Below are positions 34,877-46,842 of a stretch of DNA of 64,000 nt, piece after piece (position 1 is the first letter of the stretch; each line of letters starts with the position of its first letter). The position numbers and the translations under genes are program-made. The notes below the pieces were generated by a model. It was given only the letters and a program-made list of their open reading frames with translations, ran no database searches and was not told the DNA's origin. The stretch is from Hymenopus coronatus (taxonomy: Eukaryota; Arthropoda; Insecta; Mantodea; Hymenopodidae). Location of the stretch: assembly GCA_030762935.1 (NCBI GenBank), contig CM060892.1:85318827-85382826 (forward strand), written 5' to 3'.

Positions 34877-35618
34877 TTTTATCTTAAAGTGAGTATTAAT
34901 CTTTTCTGTAAGAGCAGGATTGAATCTAGAGGTTGCTCACACTAAGTCGACTGCCAAAGTCCTGAATCCTCGAAGGCGATGTAAGAACGGTAATGATGAT
35001 GTGACGTTCGTATTTCATTTTTAGCGCATGATAATAATTAGGTACAATAGGATTAGTCGTGGATGAGATTCGCCACCTCGTCCTAGAAAATCTTTTGTAT
35101 CTAATACCTTGGAGGCACTATAGGAGGAAGGATGGCGAGGGTAGACAGGGCGGCCGACTCAGGGGGTCACGACAGAATAAAAAACATTCCATATTCAAAA
35201 TACTCGGCGGCGGCTTGTATAACCGGCTTCCCTTGGGCCGGAGACCACCCCACCGGAGGACGAAGTTGACTAGAGACCAGTCTTTTTCCCTGCCATGCAG
35301 CGCCGAGACCCCAGCGACACATGCAACCCCGAAACAGACCAACCAGATGAAGGGTGAAATGAAATGGGAAAGTGAGGTGAAATGGAAGGCAGGAATTTCG
35401 GGGATATAATGAATCTTCCCAGCCTGGCGGCCCTGGGAAACCCCCGAAAAAATTCATTGTTCAGAAAGTACGGCCCGGGAATCGAAGTTCAACCCGAATG
35501 CAAGCCACAGGCACTACCTTACTTGGTTAGTAATAATTCCGTGGAGTGCCTTTGAGATTGCTTCCATAATAATTAATTTGTTAGGACAAAACCTGTCTTG
35601 ACAGACATTCGATATTAA
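34877..35618. other. Unassigned DNA with a GC-richer segment
   Basis: 35080-35520 is GC-richer and open in several frames on both strands. It contains AAATGAAATGGGAAAGTG and GGAATTTCGGGGATA, resembling 14780-14850, so it is more likely an old repeat than a gene. Confidence 0.35.
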
Positions 35619-35650
<32 letters not shown>

Positions 35651-35670
35651 GTGTGTGTGTGTGTGTGTGT
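35619..35670 (+). repeat. (GT)n microsatellite with GTAT interruptions
   Basis: First of three related dinucleotide tracts within 280 bp. Confidence 0.95.
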
Positions 35671-35725
35671 AATTTTTTTAAGTGAAAAATTTGTCCGGCA
35701 TTCTAATCTTCAGCCTTTACTTGGC

Positions 35726-35750
35726 TGTGTGTGTGTGTGTGTGTGTGTAT
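35726..35750 (+). repeat. (GT)n microsatellite
   Basis: Second tract, followed by GAGAGAGAGG. Confidence 0.95.
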
Positions 35751-35839
35751 GAGAGAGAGGGTAAAACGTGTATACAACTGATACATGACTAAATACGTAT
35801 TTACGATTATTTTTATTCTCTTTAATGTATGCTTCTCTA

Positions 35840-35843
<4 letters not shown>

Positions 35844-35895
<52 letters not shown>
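35844..35895 (+). repeat. (CA)n microsatellite
   Basis: About 26 CA units, the reverse complement of the two upstream GT tracts. Confidence 0.95.
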
Positions 35896-35899
<4 letters not shown>

Positions 35900-38800
35900 A
35901 TAGACGGTGAAGAAAGTAAAACTCTCATTTAGGGTTACAATGTATATTTAAAATACTTTTATGCCATTAACCGATTCCGAAATAATCACTAATGATCATG
36001 TTGTATCTTGTCTGTTCTTCTAATTTAAGCAATGAATTTTCACATAAGTATACCCACCGGTACAATTTCAAAAATCCACAGTGTTAATCTATTGATTTGA
36101 ATTTTTAATATAGTAATTGGAGTTTTTATATTTTAAGTTCGGCTTATCTCTAAAATGCAGGAGGCCCGGTCGGAAGCTTTAGAGCGATATGTCTAGCCGG
36201 AAGCTGCTGTTATCCAAACGGAAGTTGTTTTAAAACGCTGTAAACTGTCGCAAGGTTTTTAAAAATTAAATAGCGTGAATTGAAAAGGAGATTTAAACGG
36301 AACCCACCAACGTATTTGGGCACGCCTGACATACTATGTAACCTTCCTTATGATTACCTGAGACAGGGTAATAACCGCCTCAAGACGAATCCATCACGGT
36401 TTTTTAGATCTCACTAGACAATTTTATCTTTTTGTAATGGAAGGACACCGGAGTGTTCTGTTTGTTAATTTATAGAATGTGTTTCAAAACTGGGAAGCTG
36501 GTAATGCTGTCTCTTGCCACTGTTAAAGGAATAATGCGTGTCCATAACGGCATCCTAAAAATTAGATTTGAACTCTTTGAAGGTGCTGAACAATACCTTG
36601 ATGAAGTTTTGGGCGTCGTTTGGGGTAAAAGCTTATTTTCAGAGGTAAATTATCGACCAACTTAAGTTTCTTGCAAGTCATTTATTGCTTCCTTGTTTCC
36701 TCCTTTTCATCTCGTACCTACCCTCTTACACGCTTCCGGTCGCATATCATTTACCGCTCTGCTGTCAACTGGAGGGCTGTGATCCTTGATCGGTTCTCTG
36801 CCTAGCTCAGGAATTTCGTCGCTCACGATTTTACGCCTCCAATCGAGTTTCTATATTCACCTATGCTGTTTAAATGCACATATACAATGTATTTTGTGCA
36901 AAATACATTGATGTTTTTTTTTAATAGAAAAATATAAAAGGAAATTATGTTAGCTTATATTTTATGGGAGAAATGTTAATTTTAACGCATATAACAATTG
37001 CCAAAACAAAGCGAATTTGCATTTAGTTCAAAACAATTTGTGAAACCAAAATATCAATAATATTGATTTCGGCGATCATCTCAAGTGAAACTGAGTTTAT
37101 TTATTGATATTTCGATTAATGTAGTTACAGATTTTGGTCTTGTATAAAGCTTAACATTCTGAAGATTGGTTATTTGTTAGAATTTGTGAGCAATGGAATA
37201 TTGGCAATTGTTTTTCCACCCAGGAAAAGGGTTGGAAAGGTAGAGTCAGACTGAAAAATTCCATTCCATAGCCGCAGTTCGAAGCATGGATCTTCCGGTA
37301 TTGCCCGATTACTCATACCAACTGCTACTATGACAACATGCCGACATGACATTAAATTCCCCACTGATTCGCATTTTGCGCGGTGAACCACAAGGAGCTT
37401 TTAAATTATTTTGAGATGAATGCCCTATACCTCAACATAAGCTGTTATGAAATAATTTAATTATCTTGCAAAATATGTTTTCATTTAAATGAAATTTGGT
37501 ATTCATATTGCACAACAGCAATGCAATCACATTAAACTTTCAGAAAATGTTATGCAAAAATATAGACATTTAAAATGCCACTCCTTGTGTTCCTTAAACT
37601 TTCTAGGAGTTAAGCATTTCTCTTGAATTTTGTCAACAGGAGTATTTTCTTTATACATTTTTAAACTCAGATTTCTATTTTATTCGACAATTAATTCCTT
37701 CGGAAGGCGTTTGTTGGCCTTTTTATATAATTCAGAAGATACTGTTTCTATTAATAAACATCATAATATTGAATTTGAACGCTTCTCTATTTGTGCAGTG
37801 TTTTCCTGTGTTATTTGTAATTTTTTTCTTTCTCAAGGAGTCACTTTTGTTTTAATTTATCGTACAAATTTAAAGTATGCGTATATTATAAAATCTGTAC
37901 TTAGATAACATTTTTATGTTCCTCCCAGTTACCATTAGTCATAAATAATTGCTATGATGAGTGATTCTTGATCTGCAAACTAGAGGTGAAACAACCTCCT
38001 GGGCGATGTTTTATCCACTGTTTATAATGCATTGATAGATTTTAAAGTTTAAAGTGAAGTAGTCAGATGAACGATGATATCGCGAAATAAACTATATGCT
38101 GAAGAAAATCTGTTTAAACAGCATCTGAAACTCCTTATTTCGAGGTGACTCTGGAAGACATAATCAAACCTGACGCAGTAGCATGGTTGACTTGATCCAT
38201 TAAGTTCTAGTTCACGAGTTACATAACGTCATCATAATCTGAGTTGGTTTAAGGTCGAACCCGGACCCCCTACAATGGGTGTGGTTCACAGACTCCTCAA
38301 TCTCTCATCTTCCCAATAAGCGGTCGCCCAGGGTGGGGGCGTCATCCGGCTTTTGTTGTCCGGAAACTCTTCTCCTCTTCCTCGCCTCTCACCAGACTTT
38401 TTTCTACGTCGTTTGTATCTATCGCTCTTGTGACCCTTCATCGCCCTCTTCATCGTCTTGCTTTGTGTCAAATATATCCCTATTTATGGTCCTCTCTTGC
38501 GTCCACGCAGAATACATCTTCCTTGGGATGGTGATGCATCCTTTTAGGGCGTTCCCAATTTGAGATGTAAGAATCACGATTGAGAAAACTGGCTCATTGT
38601 GCAGCAAAAATTGGAATGAAAAGGGGAGGGGGAGAGAAAAAGAGCAAGGTGATTATGAGAAGTACTCTTTGTGTACGATCGCTATTCAATATGTACATCA
38701 ATACTGTAATTACAATTCTTTATTTCTAATTTCATCTCGAAAATGGTTAAGCATAAAACTAACAGCGTAGCGACAAAAGGTGCCTCTAAGATGTTCTTAG

Positions 38801-40670
38801 AGTATAACTGCCCGGTCTTGAGGTTCCTTATGTCCTCCTCCTAAAAATAAAATATCTTAATTGTTCTCTTCCCTAATTGACGGTGGTACATTGCTTCAAT
38901 TAGCTAACATAGTGTACTAGCTGTATAAAAAAACACTCTTACCTTGAGTTGATGACCATAGATGCATTAGTGTAGGTCCGCCGCGTGCGTGTGTACATGG
39001 TTTTTCTACACTTACATAAAATGTATCAAATAGTTAAAAGCATGGATGACTGATTATTTTCATTCTTTCTGAGTTTCATAAGGTTACATTTGTTTTGGGA
39101 AGAACGTGCCTGTCATGGTGTTGTCAGATTCTGAGTTTTTCACCGTTAAAAAAGTAGTTTCAGAACTAGCAAGCTTCATAAACAAGTAAGGGGAATCTGC
39201 GGAATCCTAGAGCAGATCATGTCCATAGGTTACACATAGCACGAAACGTTCAAAGCACTATAATATAATTATTACAAATGACACCTCTTCAGTCTTATTG
39301 TATACTTTGTCACCGGAAGCCGCATTCAAATGAAATATTTTTCCCTGTCTTCAATATATATTCTTCTTGATAAGAATGCTCACAAAACTTGATAAAGCCG
39401 ATCAGCTTGTTTTAAAACAGGAAGGAGGATTTATAATTAATACAGCCGCCAACAAACTCTTTTAGTAGGCTTTCTGTAACATTTTTCATCAAATGTGTTA
39501 GTATGTCATTTTTAACCCAGAGAGGCCAACAGTGTCTCAAGCTTCATCACAACAAAGCATTTATGTTAAGCCAATCACACAGTGCACGGAGAAGCTTTGA
39601 AACAAAGTATTCTGAAGGGTAGATTATAGCAACCGTTTAGTGTGATAACGCCAGGGTTGTTTTGAAGGTGCTATAACAAGTGAGAAGACCTCAATCACAG
39701 CCTACTGTTCCGTGTGCCTTATCTACAGACAAGGAACGAGAAGAGATGCCAGATGGGGTGTGCACGTTAAGTCTTCAGGGAAGCACGATTCACTGTCACG
39801 ATCGTTTCCTTTCTGGTATGAGTTTATTCCTTTAGTGCCAATAGCAATTAATTCTAGTTAGTTGTATCCTGAAACATCGAATTTGTTCTGTGCCCAAGAA
39901 TTAAAGATAGAACCTTACTATTGTATCCGTGGACTAACCTAAAGTGGTACCAAACCATGAAGCAGAATGCAAACAAATGCCAAAACATAAGGTCAGTGAG
40001 CGCTTTAACAGCTGTAGGAATTAAAGGCCTTTACTATTTTACATTTTGCAGTATAAATATTTCCACTATCCTTTTAGTATATTATGGCGTATGGGACAAA
40101 ATAGTGCTCCTCGGACCTTCCATGGTTTCTGGGGAAAAAAAAAAAAAAAAAAAAAAAAAAAGAGAGACTGAACATTCCTGAAAAAGACAAGCGTCGTATC
40201 CATAAATATGGGCGACTCTATAACACCACCAAAGAAACAGGCGTAAAGATCAAGAAATTGTGACTTCGTCCAGCTTCCACTGTCGCTTCACTAATGTGAA
40301 GTAGTTCAATGTTCGCTCTCGCTTCATTTGGCTCGCACTTAGCAGTGCAATGAAACATGTGCCAAACAGCCTCTTTTTCCCTTCCGCTGGGCCGTCAAAC
40401 ACAAGACCTCTCTAAACGCTTGCATTAGCAGTACTCGTTGAACAATGCTTCATATCGCATCAAGAACAACTATCTCACTCATGAGTCATGAGCGTACTCG
40501 CTTTTGTATGCGCTGTAGTTTCGAAAGGTAAGAATGTTCTTGGGGAGCGGAGATAAGCTTCCAAGAATCTGATTTTCTCACGATAGAACTTTGGTGTTTA
40601 CGCTGAGTGAAAACGCGTGAAAACGCTACTCCAATTACGATCTCCATAAACAGTTGTTGGTTGTTCGGCG
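35896..40670. other. Unassigned AT-rich DNA, 4.8 kb
   Basis: The longest stretch without family H. No recognisable gene or transposon. A perfect 12-bp-arm palindrome lies at 36885-36910 and an A run at 40135-40160. Open frames (36453-36665, 37630-37908, 38279-38563, 39921-40181) lack recognisable domains. This may be the most unique-sequence part of the window. Confidence 0.4.
36885..36910. repeat. Perfect short palindrome
   Basis: CAATGTATTTTG, 2-nt spacer TG, CAAAATACATTG. Twelve-base arms match without error. Confidence 0.9.
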
Positions 40671-40689
40671 TCTTCACACTAAGTTTTGG

Positions 40690-40925
40690 TCATAGCTACA
40701 TAAGTGATTAGACGACTCGCCTCTCACTAAAACGGCTCGGATTCGATCCCAATCGACCACATGTGGGATTTGTGATGCACAAAGCGGCGCAGGGGCGGGT
40801 TTTCTCCGGGCTCTCCGGTTTAACCACCGCATTCCACCGGTGCTTCATTTTCATACCGTGTATCATCAATATCACCTGCGGTACCATATGTAGTAAAAGC
40901 GAACGTTAAACACTATTAAAAATGT
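40690..40925 (+). mobile_element. tRNA-derived SINE, family S2 (fullest copy)
   Basis: Head AAGTGATTAGACGACTCGCC then box B-like CGGATTCGATCCC; body CCACATGTGGGATTTGTGAT, CGGGTTTTCTCCGGGCTCTC, ATCAATATCACCTGCGGTAC and end AAAAGCGAACGTTAAACACT followed by a short A run. It is the reverse complement of the copies at 5213 and 14973 and includes the middle part that 14973 lacks. Confidence 0.8.
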
Positions 40926-41440
40926 AGCTGCACCACAATACTTTCAGCCTTAGGATTATAATGGGACTGTCTCGGGTAAAAGGAAACAAGTTATTTTCTT
41001 CCATTTTGCAGGAGAGCCAAACTAAGCTAAAACTGAATATCCTAAAAGGTTGCAAAGAAATATACGAATCATCTGAAACAGTTCATTTTCAAAATATAGT
41101 GTACCATTTTTAGTTATTCACTTTTACTCAGAGATGCACATTGCAAAATAATTTAATTTATTGAAAGAGGAAAAATTGATAAAAAATGACGTATTCCCTT
41201 TCACCATGATACCATCCAATGGATATCGGATTTATATTTATTTATTGACGAGTTAGTAGCCTAAGTATGATATTAACGCTTCAAGCTTTACCAGAAACTT
41301 GAGAAGCTTGTGAAAACTTCAGTACATTTAACTTTACGTGCAACCCATTCTTTACCTGATGACTTTTGGGGGGGGGGGGCACATTTAGAACTCATCTGCC
41401 CTTCCAAGCTCCAATGACGATAATATTTTTGTTTTTATTT
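40926..41440. other. Unassigned DNA
   Basis: Contains a G run of 11 at 41370-41380. Nothing else recognised. Confidence 0.4.
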
Positions 41441-41586
41441 ATTACTTTCTCTGCACGTACTATGTACATAGTGTATAGAGAATATATTGTATGGCACCCA
41501 AAATTCGATACCGAGATCTCACCGGAAATACATATTTTGGGACCCCCTGAATCCAGAAAAAGAAGTATTTTTAGAAAAACTTCCCC

Positions 41587-41643
<57 letters not shown>

Positions 41644-42366
41644 TGTCTGTGGGTAGCATAGCTCAAAAACGAAAAGCCCATTAAATACCAAACTTGATGT
41701 TTATGTTTCGCATCTCCCAAGGATGCCACATAAAGATTTTGAAGAAAATTCCGCGACCCCCAACTACCCTTTACATGGAAAATATTTCGTAGATTTTTAT
41801 TTTCTCAAAAATGGCTCGACGATTTTGATTAAAATCTCTTATATTTAAGATATTTACATGGCAAATAAAATGCATATTTTGAATTTTCTAGGAATAGCCT
41901 CCGAAGATCGCTTTAATTTGAATGATTTTTCTAAAGTTTGCATAACTGGTAAACCGTAAGAGATTACTAAAACTCACTACACATAAAATGTAGATCTCAT
42001 TAAAACATACAATTTATGTCATATACATATTTTTGTTTTTCTTCGTGGGGTTGACCGTTTTCGAGATATTCCTTGTAATTAATTTCAATTTTAAAATACT
42101 TAAAACTTTTCTCATACGGGCACTTGTCAACTCCTGGCCATGCAAAGAAACTGATTTCAATTCCATAGCAGCCAGCTTTTAAAATATTTGACTATCGTTT
42201 TAACCTAGTGTATTCTTTATTTACATTCTGCTTATAAGAAAGCAAGTAATAAGACCATTTCTGCTATTGTTATCTCGATTAGCATGAAGTAAATAGAAGA
42301 ACTCTTCTAACTATAATTTGTAACGGAGATGTAGAGAAAATCATGTGAATGGAGGACAAGAGTTTT
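41441..42366 (+). mobile_element. Family H repeat, copy H17 (full length)
   Basis: 5' palindrome TTACTTTCTCTGCACGTACT. Then AAATTCGATACCGAGATCTC, TTTTGGGACCCCCTGAATCC, a long (GT)n tract and the core, to AAATCATGTGAATGGAGGAC. 926 bp. Opposite-strand Thr-His and Cys-Val open frames across 41392-41691 come from the dinucleotide tract. Confidence 0.9.
41589..41642 (+). repeat. (GT)n microsatellite inside H17
   Basis: About 27 GT units in the family H slot. Confidence 0.95.
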
Positions 42367-42417
42367 TTCTATAAGAATACGCGTTAACTTTTTCCCACAT
42401 TAGAGCTCCAAAAATAT

Positions 42418-42960
42418 GATGCTACACTAACATGACGTTCTGTCTATTTTGCAATGAGCTTTTCTTACAAAACGTAATCTTCCATTTCAGGCAAATCGAG
42501 ATAAACAGTAGCAAACATGGTTTTATTGATTGTTTCCTTTAGGTACAAGAGGAATAAGGAAATACATAGGTTAAAGCGATAAACCGTGTGGCATTGACTT
42601 GATCACTCAGGTTTGCCGTGCTGCCCAGGGATATCCGCGGGATTTTCCACCTAATTCTAGCAAGGACGGAAGTGGTCACGCCACTTACGCGCGTCATCCC
42701 CTAAGGGGCGACAGCCTCGGTGGGGGCGACAGCTGTCTAGTAGCTCTTCAGGCCAGAAGACATTAAAGCGTCTCACAACCCCGCCCAGACGTACCCAATC
42801 TCCCATGGGTATCGAGACCACTGCTCCATCGAGTCCAACCCAATTCGAACGGCTCCCTTCCGAGAAGGGCTCAGATGTTAGTCTGCTTATCGATATTCAA
42901 ATACTTTAAGAGCTGGTCGCTACGTGTTGATTGTGACATTAGTTCCCTTTGTATGGTATG
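42418..42960 (-). mobile_element. Family H repeat, copy H18, 3' portion, interrupted
   Basis: 3' part at 42418-42581 (GATGCTACACTAACATGACG ... AGGTTAAAGCGATA) resumes after an insertion at 42896 (TTCAAATACTTTAAGAGCTG, GTCGCTACGT) and stops near 42960. The rest of the unit is missing; H19 begins 38 bp later. Confidence 0.7.
42582..42890. mobile_element. Unclassified GC-rich insertion inside H18
   Basis: A 309-bp GC-rich block lies where uninterrupted copies continue directly. CGATA at 42577-42581 and 42891-42895 flanks it as a likely 5-bp target duplication. Internal hairpins include CCCCTAAGGGG and CGGCTCCCTTCCGAGAAGGG. On the minus strand GCCGTTCGAATTGGGTT is faintly box B-like, so a SINE is possible. 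No relative found in the window. Confidence 0.6.
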
Positions 42961-42997
42961 GAGGCGTGGGACTAATGCCATCCCAGTTGAAAAAAAA

Positions 42998-43838
42998 TCT
43001 GATGTGTTCCATTCACATGACTTTCTCTATATCTCTGTAACAAATTATTATTAATAAGCTTATATTTTATTTATTTCACACTAATCGAGAAAAATTAGCA
43101 GAAATAGTCTTATTTCTTGCTTCATTGTAAGTAGAAGCGAAATAAGGGAGTACTATAGGTTAAAGGGAAAGCCAAAAGCTGGTTGCTATGTGGCTGATGT
43201 TCCTTTGTTTGTATGGACAGGAGTTGACAAATTCCTATACGAGAAAAGTATGTTTTTCAAAGCTGAAGCCAAGAAAAAGCAATATCTCAAAAACGATCAA
43301 CTCCACTAAAAAAATGTATATAACATAAATTGTGTGTTTTAACGTGATCTACATTTTTGTGTGTTAAGTCTTTGTCCATCTCTTACGGTTTAGTAGTTAT
43401 GCAAAATCCACCCAGAATAAAGTAGTCTTTAGAGGCTATTCCCAGAAAATTCAAAATATACATTTTATTTGTCAGGTAAATATCTTTAATATATTTTATT
43501 TTAATCAAAATCGTTAGAGCCATTTTCTAGAAAATCAAAATTTTCGAAAAAAGTTCCATGTAAAGGGTAGTTTGGGGTGGCGGAATTTTTCTCAAAATCT
43601 TCGTGTCGCAGCCCTGGAAATACTAAACTTAAATACCAAGTTTAGTATTTAACAGACTTCGTTTTTGAGTTATCGTGTTCACAGACACACACGGACCTTT
43701 TTCTGAAAATACTTTTTTTTTTAATACAGGTGACCCTAAAACACATATTTCCGGTGAAATCTCGGTATCGAATTTTTTGGTGGAGTGTAATACATTCTTT
43801 ATACACTATTTATATAGTGCGTACAGAGAAACTAAAAA
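42998..43838 (-). mobile_element. Family H repeat, copy H19, first unit of tandem array
   Basis: TCTGATGTGTTCCATTCACA to CGTACAGAGAAACTAAAAA; 841 bp. It joins H20 with no intervening base. CA microsatellite reduced to CAGACACACACGG. Confidence 0.9.
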
Positions 43839-44718
43839 TCTGATGTGTTACACTCGCATGACTTTCTCTAGCCGTTCTACAAACTTCTTACATAAGATTA
43901 TTCTTCTTTCTGCACCTTGTTAATCGAGGTATTCAGCACAATGATCTTATTACTTAGTTCCTTATAAGTAGGAAGAAAATAAGGGAATACACTAGGCTAA
44001 ATCGACAGTCAAATGTTTTAAAAGCTGTCGTTATGCGATTGTTATTACAAATCGCTTCTATTCCTGGCCAGGAGTTCAACAAAAGGAAAACGGACACTCC
44101 CATCTGGGAAAAGTATAAGTACTTCACAACTGAAACTAATATCAATGAATACCTCGAAAACGGTATATGACGTAAAATGTGTATTTTAACAAGGCCTACA
44201 TTTTTTGTATAGTAAGTTTTTGTCTATCTCTTACGGTTTATTAGTTATGCCAAATTAAGCAAAAATCATCCCGAATAAACAGGTCTTTAGAAGCTATTCT
44301 CAGAAAATTCAAGATATACATTTTATTTATCAGGTAAATATCTTTAGTATACGATATTTTAATTAAAATCGTTAGAGCCATTTTTAAGGAAATCAAAATT
44401 TTCGAAAAAAGTTCCATGTAAAGGGTAGTTTGGGGTGGGGGGATTTTTCTCAAAATCTTCGTGTCGCACCCCTGGAAAATACTGAACTTAAATACCAAGT
44501 TTGGTATTTTAGCTACTTTTAGTTTTCGAGTTATCGTGTTCACACACACACACACACACATACACACACACAGACCTTTTTCTGGAAATACTTTTTTTGG
44601 ATTCAGGGGGTCCAAAACATGTATTTCCGGTGAAATCTCGATATCGAATTTTTGGGTGGAATGCAATGCTTCTCTATCCCTATGTGCATTGTACTTACGG
44701 GGCTAGATAAAGTAAAAA
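43839..44718 (-). mobile_element. Family H repeat, copy H20, second unit of tandem array
   Basis: Starts TCTGATGTGTTACACTCGCA and ends AGATAAAGTAAAAA; 880 bp. Its 3' half (CATCTGGGAAAAGTATAAGT, GAATACCTCGAAAACGG) differs from H19 and H21, so it is a distinct subfamily placed between two similar units. The 141-codon minus-strand frame at 44241-44666 includes Cys-Val from the CA tract at 44542-44571. Confidence 0.9.
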
Positions 44719-45560
44719 TCTGATGTGTTCCATTCACATGACTTTCTCTATATCTCTGTAAATTATTATTGTTAATAAGCTTATCTTTTATTTATTTCAT
44801 GCTAATCGAGCAAAATTAGCAGAAATAGTCTTATTTCTTACTTCATTGCAAGCAGAAGCGAAATAAGGGAGTATCATAGGTTAAAGTGAAAGCCAAAAAC
44901 TGGTTGCTATGTGACTGATGCTCCTTTGTTTGTATGGACAGGAGTTGACAAATTCCTGTATGAGAAAAGTATAAGTTTTTCAAAGCTGAAACCAAGAAAA
45001 AGGAATATTTCAAAAACGATCAACTCGACGAAAAAAATGTATATAACATAAATTGTGTGTTTTAACGTGCTCTACATATTTTTTGGGTTAAGTTTTTGTC
45101 CATCTCTTACGGTTTAGTAGTTATGAAAAATTCATCCAGAATAAAGTAATCTTCAGAGGCTATTTCCGGAAAATTCAAAATATACATTTTATTTGTCAGG
45201 TAAATAGCTTTAATATACGATATTTTAATCGAAATCGTTAGAGCCATTTTTTAGAAAATAAAAATTTTCGAAAAATGTTCCATGTAAAGGGTAGTTTGGG
45301 GTGGGGGAATTTTTCTCAAAATCTTCTTGTCGCATCCCTGGAAGATACTAAACTTAAATTCCAAGTTTGGTACTCTACCGACTTTTCGTTTTTGAGTTAT
45401 CGTGTTCACAGACACACGGACCTTTTTCTGAATATACTTTTTATGGATACAGGGGACCCTAAAACATATATTTCCGGTGAAATCTCCGTTTCGAATTTTT
45501 TGGTGGAGTGCAATACATGCTCTATACACTATGTACATAGTGCTATAGAGAAAGTAAAAA
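44719..45560 (-). mobile_element. Family H repeat, copy H21, third unit of tandem array
   Basis: Begins immediately after H20 as TCTGATGTGTTCCATTCACA. Ends with a near-perfect palindrome (TACACTATGTACATAGTG, AGAGAAAGTAAAAA); 842 bp. By eye closest to H19. Confidence 0.9.
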
Positions 45561-45607
45561 TGTTGACAATTTTAAAACAATAAGTAATATCCCCAAACCA
45601 TTAAAAC

Positions 45608-45651
<44 letters not shown>
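45608..45651 (+). repeat. (AAT)n microsatellite
   Basis: About 15 AAT units between H21 and H22. Confidence 0.95.
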
Positions 45652-45653
<2 letters not shown>

Positions 45654-46108
45654 CAATGTGTTTTGCGAGATTATATTTTTGTGTAGTAAGTTGTTATCCA
45701 CTCTTACGGTTTACATTTTACGCAAAAGTCATCCAGAATGAAGAGGAACCATCCCAGAAAGTTCAAGATGGACACTGCATTTGTCATGAATTTATTATCA
45801 AAAACGTTATTGTCATTTTTGGAGAAAATGTTAAATGTAAAGGGTATTTGAGAGGGGGAATTTTCTTGAAAATTTCGTGTCGAATCCTAGGAAGATGCTG
45901 AATTCAAATACCAAGTTTGGTAGTTATTGAACTTTTCTTCTTTGAGTTATGCTGCATGCACATACGTACGCACACGCAAGGGATTTTTTGATTCATGGAA
46001 TCTCAAGACATATTTCCGGTGAAATCTCCATCGATTTTTTTATTTTTTGTTAGCATACAATACCTTTTCTGTCTGCGTGAGTTCATGTACTTGAGAGAAA
46101 GCAAAATA
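45654..46108 (-). mobile_element. Family H repeat, copy H22 (3' end missing)
   Basis: TTTTTGTGTAGTAAGTTGTT, AAGTCATCCAGAATGAAGAG, GTAAAGGGTATTTGAGAGGG and CATATTTCCGGTGAAATCTC occur in order. The palindrome end is diverged (GAGTTCATGTACTTGAGAGA). An internal deletion precedes the ACGTTATTGTCATTTTTGGA block. It starts at the AAT microsatellite. Confidence 0.8.
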
Positions 46109-46842
46109 TAAAATTCTAGAACTATAATAGCGGAAATTGAACTGTTGGATAAATATTACCAAAACAAAGAAATGAGGCGGCCGGAGAAGATCTGATATAT
46201 TCTTAAGCACATACTGCGTTCTTTGTATTTTACGCACGAACATACGTAATCTAAAAATAACCGTTGTTTTGGTCGTGTTAGTCAGGGTTTTGCTTGATTG
46301 CTGTGCGCATCAGGTTTTTCGTTGATGAAGTGAAGGGAATAAAACTGGTGAAATGAAAGGTCGGCGAGCGGAAGCCTCTAATAGAGTCATGGCCCAGATA
46401 GCAAAGTCGAGCAGGATTTGTGAATTCACCCTCCAATTTCCTCCTACAAGATCAGCATAAGCTCTCTCTCCAAGTACCATATTAATCCTTCTACAACTTT
46501 TCTCCAAATTTCTACCTATTCAGACTTCTGGTTTATTAGACTCCTGCCTTAATGCCTCATAATTTTAAGACCAGAATTCTCTAAATGCTCAAAGATTTCC
46601 GTTTTATAAGCAAGTTTGGGTATTACCTATTTTAGAAAACAGCTCTGGTTAATTACTCATAGAAGAGTATTTACCGTATTGTAAGATAGACATATATTTT
46701 ATTTCACTGTTTAAGGCATTGTCCAGTAGCAGAGCTGTCGTGTATTAGTACAATTAAAATTATAATTAATACAAAATTGAAATAATAAAAATAATACCCT
46801 GTCAGATTAATAATGCAATGTCATATTTATACTATACTGTTA
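46109..46842. other. Unassigned DNA
   Basis: Nothing recognised. Confidence 0.4.

Noticed and set aside
42998..45560. CRISPR array or classical satellite
   Set aside because: Units are ~850-880 bp, directly adjoining, and their relatives are dispersed singly in both orientations.
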